The translations under genes and the position numbers were made by a program. The notes under the pieces were generated by a model. The model searched no databases, was not told where the DNA came from, and saw nothing but the letters and a program-made list of their open reading frames with translations. DNA of 33,221 bases, taken from assembly GCA_027295155.1 (NCBI GenBank), contig JAPULH010000074.1:1-33221 (forward strand), written 5' to 3'. Numbering within the stretch: the first letter of the stretch is position 1; every line of letters begins with the position of its first letter. This document shows positions 8,369-15,571 of the stretch, one piece after another. This DNA is from Gemmatimonadota bacterium. Lineage in GTDB: Bacteria; Gemmatimonadota; Gemmatimonadetes; Palauibacterales; Palauibacteraceae.

Positions 8369-8947
8369 TTGAAGACCCTTCTCGCTCTGGGCAACCCCGG
8401 GGCCCGCTACCGGGACACACGACACAACGTCGGTTGGTGGCTGGCCGACCGGCTCTGCGTCGCCTGGTCTCTTCCCGCCTTTCGGGCCGCGCGGCTCGCG
8501 GCGGCCACCGCGGGCCGCGTCGGCGACTCGCCGGTTCGCGTCGTAAAGCCGTTGACCTACGTGAACCGTAGCGGACGGGTCGTGGAGAAGCTCCGGTCGG
8601 AAGGCCTCCATTTCCCCCATCTCCTGGTGTTGGTGGACGACGTGTCTCTTCCGCCGGGCACCTTCCGGCTACGCGCGCGGGGCTCGGCCGGAGGACACAA
8701 CGGGCTGCTCTCCATAGAGGGAACGCTCGGAACGCGCGAGTACGCACGGCTACGGATCGGTGTCGGCCGGCCGCACGATTCACGAATCGACCTCGCCGAG
8801 TGGGTGCTCGCGCCGATGAGCGATGCGGAGGAGGAGCAGCTGCTTCTCGCCTTCGGCGACATGGTGTCGGCGGTCGAATGCTGGATGGCCGAGGGAATCG
8901 AGACGGCCATGAATCGGTTCAACCGGATCGCGGCCCCGGTCGGATAG
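8369..8947 (+). CDS. pth: Peptidyl-tRNA hydrolase
   Basis: A 192-residue enzyme that releases tRNA from peptidyl-tRNA dropped by stalled ribosomes. It has the family N-terminus LLALGNPGARY, the catalytic His19 in 'DTRHNVGWW', 'KPLTYVNRSG' (the usual motif has Met-Asn; here Val-Asn), the Asp in 'LVLVDDVSLPPG' and 'GSAGGHNGL'. The start must be TTG at 8369: the only upstream in-frame limit is the rplY stop at 8339-8341, and no ATG or GTG precedes the conserved N-terminus. No Shine-Dalgarno sequence is visible before it, so translation probably depends on coupling to rplY. Confidence 0.95.
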   Translation: MKTLLALGNPGARYRDTRHNVGWWLADRLCVAWSLPAFRAARLAAATAGRVGDSPVRVVKPLTYVNRSGRVVEKLRSEGLHFPHLLVLVDDVSLPPGTFRLRARGSAGGHNGLLSIEGTLGTREYARLRIGVGRPHDSRIDLAEWVLAPMSDAEEEQLLLAFGDMVSAVECWMAEGIETAMNRFNRIAAPVG

Positions 8948-8995
8948 GTCGCAGGATGGTGACACGGTTGCCGACGTTCGAAAGGAGAACGCTAC

Positions 8996-11122
8996 GTGGT
9001 TGAATACAGCGACTGGGCGCTCGGATTGGGGCTGATCGGCCTGTTCTTCGCGTGGGCTCTCTTTGCCTACGTCCGTCAGCAGCCAGCCGGTACGGAGAAG
9101 ATGCGCGAGCTGGCCGATCTGATCTCTTCGGGAGCGATGGCGTTCCTGAAGCGCGAGTACTCCGTGCTCATCCCCTTCGTGATGCTGGTGGGCACGCTTC
9201 TCTACGTGGTGATCGGACCGCGGACGGCGGCGGCCTACGTTTTCGGCGCGGCCTGTTCGCTCCTTGGGGGCTTTTTCGGCATGTGGGCGGCAACCCGTGC
9301 GAACGTCCGCACCGCGGAGGCGGCCCGCACCGAAGGTCGGGGGAAGGCTCTTCGCGTGGCGTTCAGCGGTGGTGCGGTGATGGGTCTATCGGTGGCGAGC
9401 CTCGGCCTGGTCGGTCTCGGGGCGGTGTTCCTCATCTTCCCGCCAGCGGCGACCGGCTTCGCGTCGTTCGCGGAGGTCATCAGCGGCTTCGCCATGGGCG
9501 CTTCGTCGGTGGCTCTGTTTGCGCGTGTGGGCGGCGGCATCTACACGAAGGCGGCCGACGTGGGGGCCGACCTGGTCGGGAAGGTCGAGGCGGGGATCCC
9601 GGAAGACGATCCGCGGAACCCGGCGACGATCGCGGACAACGTGGGCGACAACGTGGGCGACGTGGCCGGCATGGGCGCGGACATCTTCGAGTCGTACGTG
9701 GGGTCGGTGGTCGCGACGGTCGTGATCGGTGCCACGAGCCCCCTCATCCTTGGCAGCCAGCGTCTCGCCTCCGTCTCCCTCCCGGTTCTCCTCGTCATGT
9801 CGGGCCTGCTGGCCAGCGTCGTCGGCGTGCTGGCGATGCGCATGCTCGAGCGCACCAACCCGGCGGCGGCCCTGCGAAACACCACGTTCATCGCGGCCGC
9901 AATCTTCTGGGTGCTGGCCTGGTTCGTCACGGTGAGCCTGGATGTGTTCGCGGGCTCGGAAGGCACGTACTGGACCCTGCTGGACGGGCGGGCGGGCCCG
10001 TTCTGGGCGATGCTGTTCGGCTCGCTGGTGGGGATCCTCATTGGCATTTCGACCGAGTTCTACACGGCAGGCCCTCCAATGCGGGCGATCTCCGACGCCT
10101 CCCAGACCGGATCCGCCACCAACATCATCCGGGGTCTGGCAGTAGGGATGGAGTCCACTGCGATCCCGCTTCTCCTCATCTGTGCTGCGATCTATCTGGC
10201 GTTTCAGTTCGCCGGCCTGTACGGCATCGGCATCGCGGCCGTCGGCATGCTGGCCACCGTCGGCGTCACGATGGCGGTCGACGCGTACGGGCCTGTTGCC
10301 GACAACGCGGGCGGCATCAGCGAGATGGCTGGCCTCGGGCCGGAGGTGCGTGCGATCACCGACGAGCTGGACGCCCTCGGCAACACGACGGCGGCGATCG
10401 GCAAGGGCTTCGCGATCGGCTCGGCCGCGCTCACGGCACTGGCGCTGTACTCCGCGTACGCCAACACCGTCGGCCTCCAGGCGACAGGGATCAACCTGCT
10501 CAAGCCGCTCGTTGTAATCGGCCTGTTGATCGGAGGTGGGACGCCGTTCTTCATCGCTGCCCTCACGCTGACGGCCGTCGGCAGGGCCGCGGCGGGGATG
10601 GTCGAGGAGGTACGCAGACAATTCCGCGAGATCCCCGGCCTCATGGAGGGCACCGCAAAGCCGGATTCGGCCCGCTGCGTGGATATCTCGACTCGTGCCG
10701 CGCTCCGGGAGATGATCCTGCCCGGCCTCACCGCGATCTTCGTGCCGATCGTCGTGGGGTACTTCCTCGGTCCCGAGGCGCTGGGCGGCCTCCTGGCCGG
10801 CGCCACGGTCACCGGTGTCCTGTTAGCCCTCTTCATGGCGAACGCGGGTGGTGCGTGGGACAACGCGAAGAAGTACATCGAGGCGGGCGCGCATGGCGGA
10901 AAGGGGTCCGAGCCGCACAAGGCGGCCGTCGTCGGTGACACCGTCGGAGATCCGTTCAAGGACACGGCGGGCCCGTCCATGAACATCGTGATCAAGTTGA
11001 TCAGCGTCGTCGCGCTGGTTCTCGCGCCCTGGTTCGCGCGAGTTCACGCTTCGGCGGGCGCCCTTCCGGAGCCGGGTGGCGCGCTCGGTTGGCTGATCGA
11101 TGCGCTCCACATGCTCGTCTGA
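8996..11122 (+). CDS. hppA: Membrane-bound ion-translocating pyrophosphatase (K+-dependent type)
   Basis: A 708-residue integral membrane pump with about 16 hydrophobic helices that hydrolyses PPi and moves Na+ and/or H+ outward. The PPi-binding region is intact: '[20 protein letters not shown]', '[20 protein letters not shown]', and later '[18 protein letters not shown]' and '[17 protein letters not shown]'. The potassium-determining segment reads [10 protein letters not shown] with Ala466 and Gly469; the K+-independent subfamily usually has Lys and Thr there, so this is the K+-dependent type. The gate glutamate is Glu232 in 'DIFESYVGS', the arrangement seen in Na+-pumping enzymes rather than plant 'SYAEA' H+ pumps. 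Ion choice is therefore open. The GTG start at 8996 has AGGAG 8 bases upstream. Its position between pth and rpsF is unusual. Confidence 0.96.
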   Translation: MVEYSDWALGLGLIGLFFAWALFAYVRQQPAGTEKMRELADLISSGAMAFLKREYSVLIPFVMLVGTLLYVVIGPRTAAAYVFGAACSLLGGFFGMWAATRANVRTAEAARTEGRGKALRVAFSGGAVMGLSVASLGLVGLGAVFLIFPPAATGFASFAEVISGFAMGASSVALFARVGGGIYTKAADVGADLVGKVEAGIPEDDPRNPATIADNVGDNVGDVAGMGADIFESYVGSVVATVVIGATSPLILGSQRLASVSLPVLLVMSGLLASVVGVLAMRMLERTNPAAALRNTTFIAAAIFWVLAWFVTVSLDVFAGSEGTYWTLLDGRAGPFWAMLFGSLVGILIGISTEFYTAGPPMRAISDASQTGSATNIIRGLAVGMESTAIPLLLICAAIYLAFQFAGLYGIGIAAVGMLATVGVTMAVDAYGPVADNAGGISEMAGLGPEVRAITDELDALGNTTAAIGKGFAIGSAALTALALYSAYANTVGLQATGINLLKPLVVIGLLIGGGTPFFIAALTLTAVGRAAAGMVEEVRRQFREIPGLMEGTAKPDSARCVDISTRAALREMILPGLTAIFVPIVVGYFLGPEALGGLLAGATVTGVLLALFMANAGGAWDNAKKYIEAGAHGGKGSEPHKAAVVGDTVGDPFKDTAGPSMNIVIKLISVVALVLAPWFARVHASAGALPEPGGALGWLIDALHMLV

Positions 11123-11158
11123 TCCTGTACCGGGACGGGCTGGTCCGCCTCCCGAACC

Positions 11159-11267
11159 TTGAAGGAGAGCGGGTATTCGGATAGCTTGCGCCGATCTGTT
11201 GGGGGGTCCCGGCGGACCCGACAGCTAGCGAAGAGCCACTCCTCCTGCTCCGGCGAGCGTCCGGAGC
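11159..11267 (+). promoter_or_regulatory. rpsF leader with candidate promoter and two hairpins, possible S6:S18 autoregulatory RNA
   Basis: The 169-base gap before rpsF holds a weak promoter-like pair, TTGAAG (11159) and TAGCTT (11182) with 17-base spacing. A hairpin GGGTCC-CGGC-GGACCC lies at 11204-11219, and a second, GCTCCGG-CGAGCGT-CCGGAGC, at 11247-11267, 14 bases before the ribosome binding site. Many bacteria carry a leader RNA here that binds the S6:S18 complex through a CCG-containing motif. The second hairpin has CCG in both arms, but I could not confirm the consensus fold. Confidence 0.35.
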
Positions 11268-11291
11268 CGAACGAGACCGAAGGAGAGACCC

Positions 11292-11831
11292 ATGCACGAA
11301 TACGAGATCGTCTACATCTTCCGCTCCTCTCTCACCTCCGAAGAGATCGACGGAAAACTCGAGCGCTTCCACGCGCTCCTCACCGAGCAGACGGGCCAGA
11401 TCTCGGCGGTCGAGCACTGGGGAAAGCGGCAGCTGGCGTATCCGATCGGCAAGGAGCGGAACGGGCACTACGTCGTCGCCCAGTTCGAGGTGGAGCCGGC
11501 GTCCCTCCCAGAGTTCGAGCGACTCCTCAAGCTCGACGAAGACCTGCTCCGCTACCTCATTGTGCTTTCCGAGGGCGAGCTGCCTCTGCCGCCCTCCATG
11601 CGCACCGACATGCGCACCGAAACAGCAAGAGGGGAGCGTCCGCCTGAGTCCGGGCCCGACGGTGGCGGCGAGCCGGAAGCCGAGGTCAAGTCCGAGCCGG
11701 AAACCGAGTCCGAGCCGGAAACCGAGCCCGAGGCGGAAACCGAGCCCGAGGCTGAGTCCGAACCCGAGCCGGAAACGGAGCCCGAGCCGGAGCCTGAAAC
11801 CGAGCCCGAGCCCGAGGAAGAGAAGGACTGA
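11292..11831 (+). CDS. rpsF: 30S ribosomal protein bS6 with a long acidic C-terminal repeat tail
   Basis: Residues 1 to about 100 form the S6 domain: [20 protein letters not shown] at the start, '[21 protein letters not shown]' in the middle and '[17 protein letters not shown]' at the end. S6 binds S18 and 16S rRNA in the platform of the small subunit. The protein is 179 residues, well beyond the usual 95-135, because of a Glu/Pro-rich tail from about residue 127 made of short units such as [20 protein letters not shown] lies 6 bases before the ATG. rpsR starts one base after the stop, so the two are coupled. The tail keeps the frame open to the end and uses normal codons; it is extra sequence, not a frameshift. 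No ssb gene separates rpsF and rpsR. Confidence 0.95.
   Translation: MHEYEIVYIFRSSLTSEEIDGKLERFHALLTEQTGQISAVEHWGKRQLAYPIGKERNGHYVVAQFEVEPASLPEFERLLKLDEDLLRYLIVLSEGELPLPPSMRTDMRTETARGERPPESGPDGGGEPEAEVKSEPETESEPETEPEAETEPEAESEPEPETEPEPEPETEPEPEEEKD
11670..11828 (+). repeat. Degenerate tandem repeat encoding the acidic tail of S6
   Basis: Tandem units related to GAGCCGGAAACCGAG(T/C)CC repeat about nine times with point changes. In the S6 frame they encode Glu-Pro-Glu-Thr/Ala-Glu-Ser/Pro. The other frames give SPSRKP repeats (plus) and LGFRLGL repeats (minus), which explain several long spurious ORFs in the track. Slippage at such units is the likely origin of the tail. Confidence 0.85.
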
Positions 11832-11832
11832 G

Positions 11833-12051
11833 ATGGCTATGCTGAAGAAGGTCTGCAAGCTCTGTGAGCGCAGTATCCGGCAGGTGAACTACAAGGACGA
11901 GCACCTGCTGAGCCGCTTCGTCACCGATAGAGGGAAGATCCTTCCCCGGCGGGCGACGGGCTCCTGCGCTCGGCACCAACGCCAGATTGCGACGGCGATC
12001 AAGCGTGCTCGTTACCTGGCGCTATTACCCTACATCCGGGACTATCAGTGA
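11833..12051 (+). CDS. rpsR: 30S ribosomal protein bS18, zinc-ribbon (C+) form
   Basis: A 72-residue ribosomal protein, hidden in the ORF track inside the longer ORF 11560-12051. The true ATG at 11833 lies one base after the rpsF stop. S18 pairs with S6 on the 30S platform. Conserved features are '[19 protein letters not shown]', '[20 protein letters not shown]' and '[11 protein letters not shown]'. Cys8-x2-Cys11 and Cys45-x2-His48 can bind zinc, marking the zinc-containing paralogue type. The stop TGA coincides with the first bases of a repeat related to those at 29141 and 32076. Confidence 0.96.
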   Translation: MAMLKKVCKLCERSIRQVNYKDEHLLSRFVTDRGKILPRRATGSCARHQRQIATAIKRARYLALLPYIRDYQ

Positions 12052-12080
12052 GAGGCTCCTGAAGAAGTACTAGCAGCCTG
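12049..12080 (+). repeat. Stop-codon-linked palindromic repeat, copy B
   Basis: Starting on the rpsR stop, TGAGAGGCTCCTGAAGAAGT matches the unit TAGAAGGCTCTTGAAGAAGT found after mnmA at 16 of 20 positions, with TGA in place of TAG. AGGCTCCT (12053-12060) and AGCAGCCT (12072-12079) pair with one mismatch to form a hairpin, a possible attenuator or mRNA-stabilising structure between rpsR and the DUF2232 gene. Confidence 0.6.
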
Positions 12081-12106
12081 TTGATCATGGAGCCCGAGGC
12101 ACCCGG

Positions 12107-13066
12107 ATGACGGATCCGCGCCCGACGGTGTTGAACGGTGAGCCACGTGGCGGGTGGAGGCTCGCCCGCGTGGGAGCGCTGTTGGCGGCGACCCTGCTGC
12201 TCTCGCCCGTCAACCCGCTCCTGCTGGTCGCTCTGCCGCTGGCGGTCATCTTGGTGGCGTTTCGGCCCGGCCGTGTCCTCTCCACGCTCCTGGCTGGCGT
12301 ACTGGTGTGGCTGGCTTTCGCGTCTGACGGGCGATCGACGCCCCTCTGGTATGGAGAGCGGGCCTGGGCTCTTATGGTGGGAGGCGGTTTCGTCCTCTCG
12401 ACGCTCGTGTGGCCCAAGGTGCGTCTTGCGGTGCGATCGATCGCCGCGGTGGCGGCCGCGTTTGCGGCGTTGGGCCTCTTAGGGCTGCTTCGCCCGGGCT
12501 CGGTCGCCGAGCTGGACTGGTGGATGGCCTCGGAGCTCCGCTGGACCTCCCACGTCATCATGGGCTGGCTGACGGGCGCAGAGCCCGACAGCTTTCTCGG
12601 GACCATGGCGACGACGCTCGGCGACATGGTCGAGCTTCAGATCGCACTCTATCCAGCCCTTCTGGCGCTCGCGACGCTGGCTGCCCTGGGCGTGGCGTGG
12701 TTCATAGCGCTTCGGCTGATGGGCGCCGAAGGAGCCGTTGGGCCGCTTCGCGAGTTCGGCTTCAGCGACTACCTCATATGGGTGCTCATCGGAGGCCTGG
12801 CCCTCTTCCTGTTGCCGACCGGTGAGCTCGCATCCCGAATCGGCGGAAACGCCCTGACGTTCATGGGCGGCCTATACGTGCTTCGCGGGGCGGCGATTCT
12901 CGCCTGGTTCATTCCCGCGGTGGCGTTCCCCGTGTGGTCCGCGCTCCTCTTGGCGTTAGCCGCTCTTCTCCTCTACCCGGTCACGGTGGGGCTGGCGCTG
13001 ATCCTGGGCATCAGCGATACATGGCTCGATCTGCGCGCCCGGTTCAGTGGATCGGAACGGACGTAG
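12107..13066 (+). CDS. DUF2232 (YybS-like) polytopic membrane protein
   Basis: A 319-residue hydrophobic protein with about eight predicted membrane helices, for example LARVGALLAATLLLSP, 'AVRSIAAVAAAFAALGLLGL' and 'WSALLLALAALLLYPVTVGL'. The position between rpsR and rplI and the C-terminal 'LILGISDTWLDLRARF' fit the DUF2232/YybS family, which often sits in this ribosomal-protein operon. Its function is unknown. No catalytic motif is visible. The ATG at 12107 has only a weak ribosome binding site, and a hairpin repeat separates it from rpsR. Confidence 0.8.
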   Translation: MTDPRPTVLNGEPRGGWRLARVGALLAATLLLSPVNPLLLVALPLAVILVAFRPGRVLSTLLAGVLVWLAFASDGRSTPLWYGERAWALMVGGGFVLSTLVWPKVRLAVRSIAAVAAAFAALGLLGLLRPGSVAELDWWMASELRWTSHVIMGWLTGAEPDSFLGTMATTLGDMVELQIALYPALLALATLAALGVAWFIALRLMGAEGAVGPLREFGFSDYLIWVLIGGLALFLLPTGELASRIGGNALTFMGGLYVLRGAAILAWFIPAVAFPVWSALLLALAALLLYPVTVGLALILGISDTWLDLRARFSGSERT

Positions 13067-13102
13067 GATAGTAGGTAGACATCTGAAACGAACGGTGTTG
13101 CA

Positions 13103-13552
13103 ATGACGCGCTTGATACTCAGGAAGGACATCGACAACCTCGGTCAAGTCGGCGACGTCGTCGATGTGAAGCCGGGATATGCCCGCAACTACCTGATTCC
13201 ACAAGGATTTGCCTATAGCGCCTCCGAGAGCAGCGCACGGCGTCTCCAGCAGGAGCGGCAGCAAGCCGTGTTGGGCGTCGAGCGCGAGCGGGAGAAGGCG
13301 GAAGAGGCCGCGCTCCGGCTCGGGGGGCGGTCGGTGACGTTCAAGATGCGGGCGGGCGAAGAGGGTCGCCTCTTCGGCTCGGTGACGAACGCGGACATAG
13401 CGGAGCAGCTGGCGGCCGAGGGTCTCGAAATCGACCGCCGGGACATCGTGCTGGAGGAGCCGATCAAGGAGCTCGGCGTTTACCGCGTGCCGGTTCGTCT
13501 TCATGCTGACGTGCGCCCCGAGCTCACGGTGTGGGTCGTCGCGGAGGACTGA
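13103..13552 (+). CDS. rplI: 50S ribosomal protein bL9
   Basis: A 149-residue two-domain protein bound to 23S rRNA at the base of the L1 stalk. The N-terminal domain has the L9 signature 'GQVGDVVDVKPGYARNYLIP' with 'LILRKDIDNLG' before it. A helical linker (about 45-75) joins the C-terminal domain with 'EEGRLFGSVTNADIAEQL' and 'LEEPIKELGVYRVPVRLH'. Length is normal. The ribosome binding site is weak. rsfS overlaps its 3' end by 22 bases. The dnaB gene often found just downstream is not there. Confidence 0.96.
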   Translation: MTRLILRKDIDNLGQVGDVVDVKPGYARNYLIPQGFAYSASESSARRLQQERQQAVLGVEREREKAEEAALRLGGRSVTFKMRAGEEGRLFGSVTNADIAEQLAAEGLEIDRRDIVLEEPIKELGVYRVPVRLHADVRPELTVWVVAED

Positions 13553-13956
13553 CGGTCTCCGCGTCGTCGCCGTTTCTTGACCGGCTCGCCGGATTGGTAG
13601 GTCAGGCGGTCGGTGTCCCGGCCGAGCTGGAAGGCGTCGTGGCGGCGGCGTTAGAGCGCAACGCGCGGAACGGTGTGGTTCTCGATCTTCGTGGGCTCTC
13701 GGATGCTACCGACTACTTCGTCATTGTTTCCGGCGACTCGGACGTGCACACGAGAGCTATAGCGGACAACGTCCTGGAGAGGACCAGGGAGCGCGGTATC
13801 CGTGCGGCCGGCGTCGAGGGCCGCGATACGGGTCGGTGGATCCTGATCGACTTCATCAACGTGGTAGTCCACATCTTCCTCCCGCAGGCCAGGGAGTACT
13901 ACCGCCTCGGGCGCCTGTGGGGCGACGCGCCCCGGGCGACGTTGGACGACCTCTGA
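13531..13956 (+). CDS. rsfS: Ribosome silencing factor RsfS
   Basis: A protein of about 141 residues that binds uL14 and blocks subunit joining when nutrients are short. The RsfS/YbeB core is clear: 'VVLDLRGLSDATDYFVIVSG', 'DVHTRAIADNVLE', 'VEGRDTGRWILIDFINVVVH' and 'REYYRLGRLWGDAP'. The GTG at 13531 overlaps rplI. The conserved domain starts only about 30 residues later, so a shorter protein is possible. In many bacteria this gene follows nadD; here it follows rplI instead. Confidence 0.92.
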   Translation: MGRRGGLTVSASSPFLDRLAGLVGQAVGVPAELEGVVAAALERNARNGVVLDLRGLSDATDYFVIVSGDSDVHTRAIADNVLERTRERGIRAAGVEGRDTGRWILIDFINVVVHIFLPQAREYYRLGRLWGDAPRATLDDL

Positions 13957-13961
13957 GGGCC

Positions 13962-15512
13962 GTGGCACAGCGCCGCGGTATGGTCCGGCTGGCGCTGATC
14001 CTTGCGGCGCCGCTCTGTTTCCTTGCCGGTTGCGGCCGCTCGGACGATGACTCGGGTGGTGGGTCCGGGCCGTCGCCCGCTCGGCTGGTCGTCGGCAGCT
14101 GGCTCGAGGAGACGGGACTGCTCGTGCTCCCCCGCCGCGGCGGGAGGGCCGAGGTGCGGGCCGTGGCGGATCCCGAGCGTGTGGTATGGACAGGCGCCCG
14201 GCGGCTCCCCACGCCGGAGAGCGTGCACCCGTTCGACGCTCGCTCGATCGTCGTTCTGACCCCCGGCGGTGAGGCCTATCGCTATGTCCCCTCCGACGAC
14301 GTCTCGGAGGCTCTCGGCCGCGTCGGGACGGACCTCGAATGGAGCGCGTTCGGCGGCTCCGGGACCTTCTGGAACCGGGACGCCATCGTGGTCGTGCATG
14401 AGGGTGGTGTGCGAAGCTACGAGCCGGCCCGGCCCGTCATGTGGGCGTCACCGGCTTCCGAGGGCACCGTCGTCGCGCTCGTGGCCGGCGAGGATGGCCC
14501 GTTGCTCTGGCTGTTGGAGTCGGAGGAGGAGCCGATCGCTCTGCGCCCGCTGGCGGTCATGCCGCCGGGCCTCGTGACAGGTTGGGGCCGAAGCGCGCTG
14601 TTCCGATCGTCCGACGGTCGGGAGATCATCTCGGTTCAACTTCCAGAGCTCGAGGTCGAGCGACGTTTCGAGTTCAGGAAGCCGGTGACGGCGTTTGCGG
14701 TCTCGGCTTCCTCCCATGAGCTGTACGTGGCCCTGGCGGGTGGCCGCGTTCTGGCGGTCGCAAGGGTCGGCAACGGGCGGCGGGAGCTGGCGCGCCTCGA
14801 GGCCGATGTGACGGAGCTTCGAGCCGGCGTCTACGGTCAGCAGCTGCTCGCGTTCGACGGGGCGGTTGCATACCGGATCTCGCTCGTCGGCGATTCTCCG
14901 GTTCGTCTCGAGGTGGATTGGAGATCCGATCTGCCGTTGGGCCTGCCGAGCGGCGACGTGCTGGCATCTCGTGGGGACACGCTCCTTCTGACGCGGTTCG
15001 TCGCAGAGGGGTCGGTGGCTCGAGTGGAGCCGATCGAAGGCCCGCCCGGCGCCTGGTGGCTTGCGGTCCAGTGGGATCCCGCAGCGCCGGTCCGGCTGGC
15101 CCGTGGGGACGCCGGGGTCCGCGAGGCGGGGGAGACGGGCGATACGGCAGGCTCCGTTGCCGTCGAATCGAATGAAACCGGACAGGAGGGCGAGTTGGCG
15201 GAGGTGGAAGTTCCGGCGGCGGATTCCCTCGGCTTCGCGTTCGCCGCGCCCGCAGCCGGCTACTACGCGGTTGCTGTCGCTTCACGCACGCCGGCTGGCG
15301 TGATCGAGCTCGTGGGCACGCTCGCGCGGAGTGGCTATCCGACGGCGATCCAGCGGCGGCGGGACGACGGTGGCCAGATGTGGTACCGGGCGCTCGTTGG
15401 ACCGTACCCGGCTCGCTTGGGGGCCGATGCGGCGGCGCGGCAGCTCCGGCGCGAGCGCAGTCTGGACGCCTGGGTCACCGAGTTGACGGCCGGAATCGAG
15501 GAGGATTTCTAG
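13962..15512 (+). CDS. Lipoprotein with a C-terminal SPOR domain
   Basis: A protein of about 516 residues with a lipoprotein signal peptide ending in the lipobox LAGC ('LILAAPLCFLAGCGRSDDD'), followed by a Ser/Gly linker. The large central part (about residues 45-400) is rich in short strands separated by Gly/Asp turns and looks like a beta-propeller or WD-like fold; I do not recognise the family. The last 80 or so residues ('GYYAVAVASRTPAGVIELV', 'RRRDDGGQMWYRALVGPY') fit a SPOR domain, which binds denuded septal peptidoglycan glycans. The GTG at 13962 starts 5 bases after rsfS with a nearby GAGGG; ATG 13980 is an alternative that also keeps the signal peptide. The stop TAG is the first triplet of a palindromic repeat. 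A role in division or the envelope is inferred. Confidence 0.75.
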   Translation: MAQRRGMVRLALILAAPLCFLAGCGRSDDDSGGGSGPSPARLVVGSWLEETGLLVLPRRGGRAEVRAVADPERVVWTGARRLPTPESVHPFDARSIVVLTPGGEAYRYVPSDDVSEALGRVGTDLEWSAFGGSGTFWNRDAIVVVHEGGVRSYEPARPVMWASPASEGTVVALVAGEDGPLLWLLESEEEPIALRPLAVMPPGLVTGWGRSALFRSSDGREIISVQLPELEVERRFEFRKPVTAFAVSASSHELYVALAGGRVLAVARVGNGRRELARLEADVTELRAGVYGQQLLAFDGAVAYRISLVGDSPVRLEVDWRSDLPLGLPSGDVLASRGDTLLLTRFVAEGSVARVEPIEGPPGAWWLAVQWDPAAPVRLARGDAGVREAGETGDTAGSVAVESNETGQEGELAEVEVPAADSLGFAFAAPAAGYYAVAVASRTPAGVIELVGTLARSGYPTAIQRRRDDGGQMWYRALVGPYPARLGADAAARQLRRERSLDAWVTELTAGIEEDF

Positions 15513-15543
15513 CGGACCGCTGAAGCTTTTCGGCGATCTGCTA
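15510..15543 (+). repeat. Stop-codon-linked palindromic repeat, copy C
   Basis: TAGCGGACCGCTGAA (15510-15524) and TTCGGCGATCTGCTA (15529-15543) form a near-perfect hairpin with a four-base GCTT loop. The first TAG is the stop codon of the SPOR lipoprotein gene. The arm differs from TAGCAGGTCGCTGAA of copy A at three positions. A TTTT follows the first arm inside the hairpin, but no T-run follows the second, so factor-independent termination is uncertain. Confidence 0.7.
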
Positions 15544-15571
15544 GCCCAGGTGACTCTTCAGGACAGGTGAG

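Noticed and set aside
11001-11858. 285-residue minus-strand ORF with [10 protein letters not shown] repeats
   Set aside because: It is the antisense of the S6 acidic tail repeat and of hppA; the repeat pattern comes from the sense-strand Glu/Pro codons.
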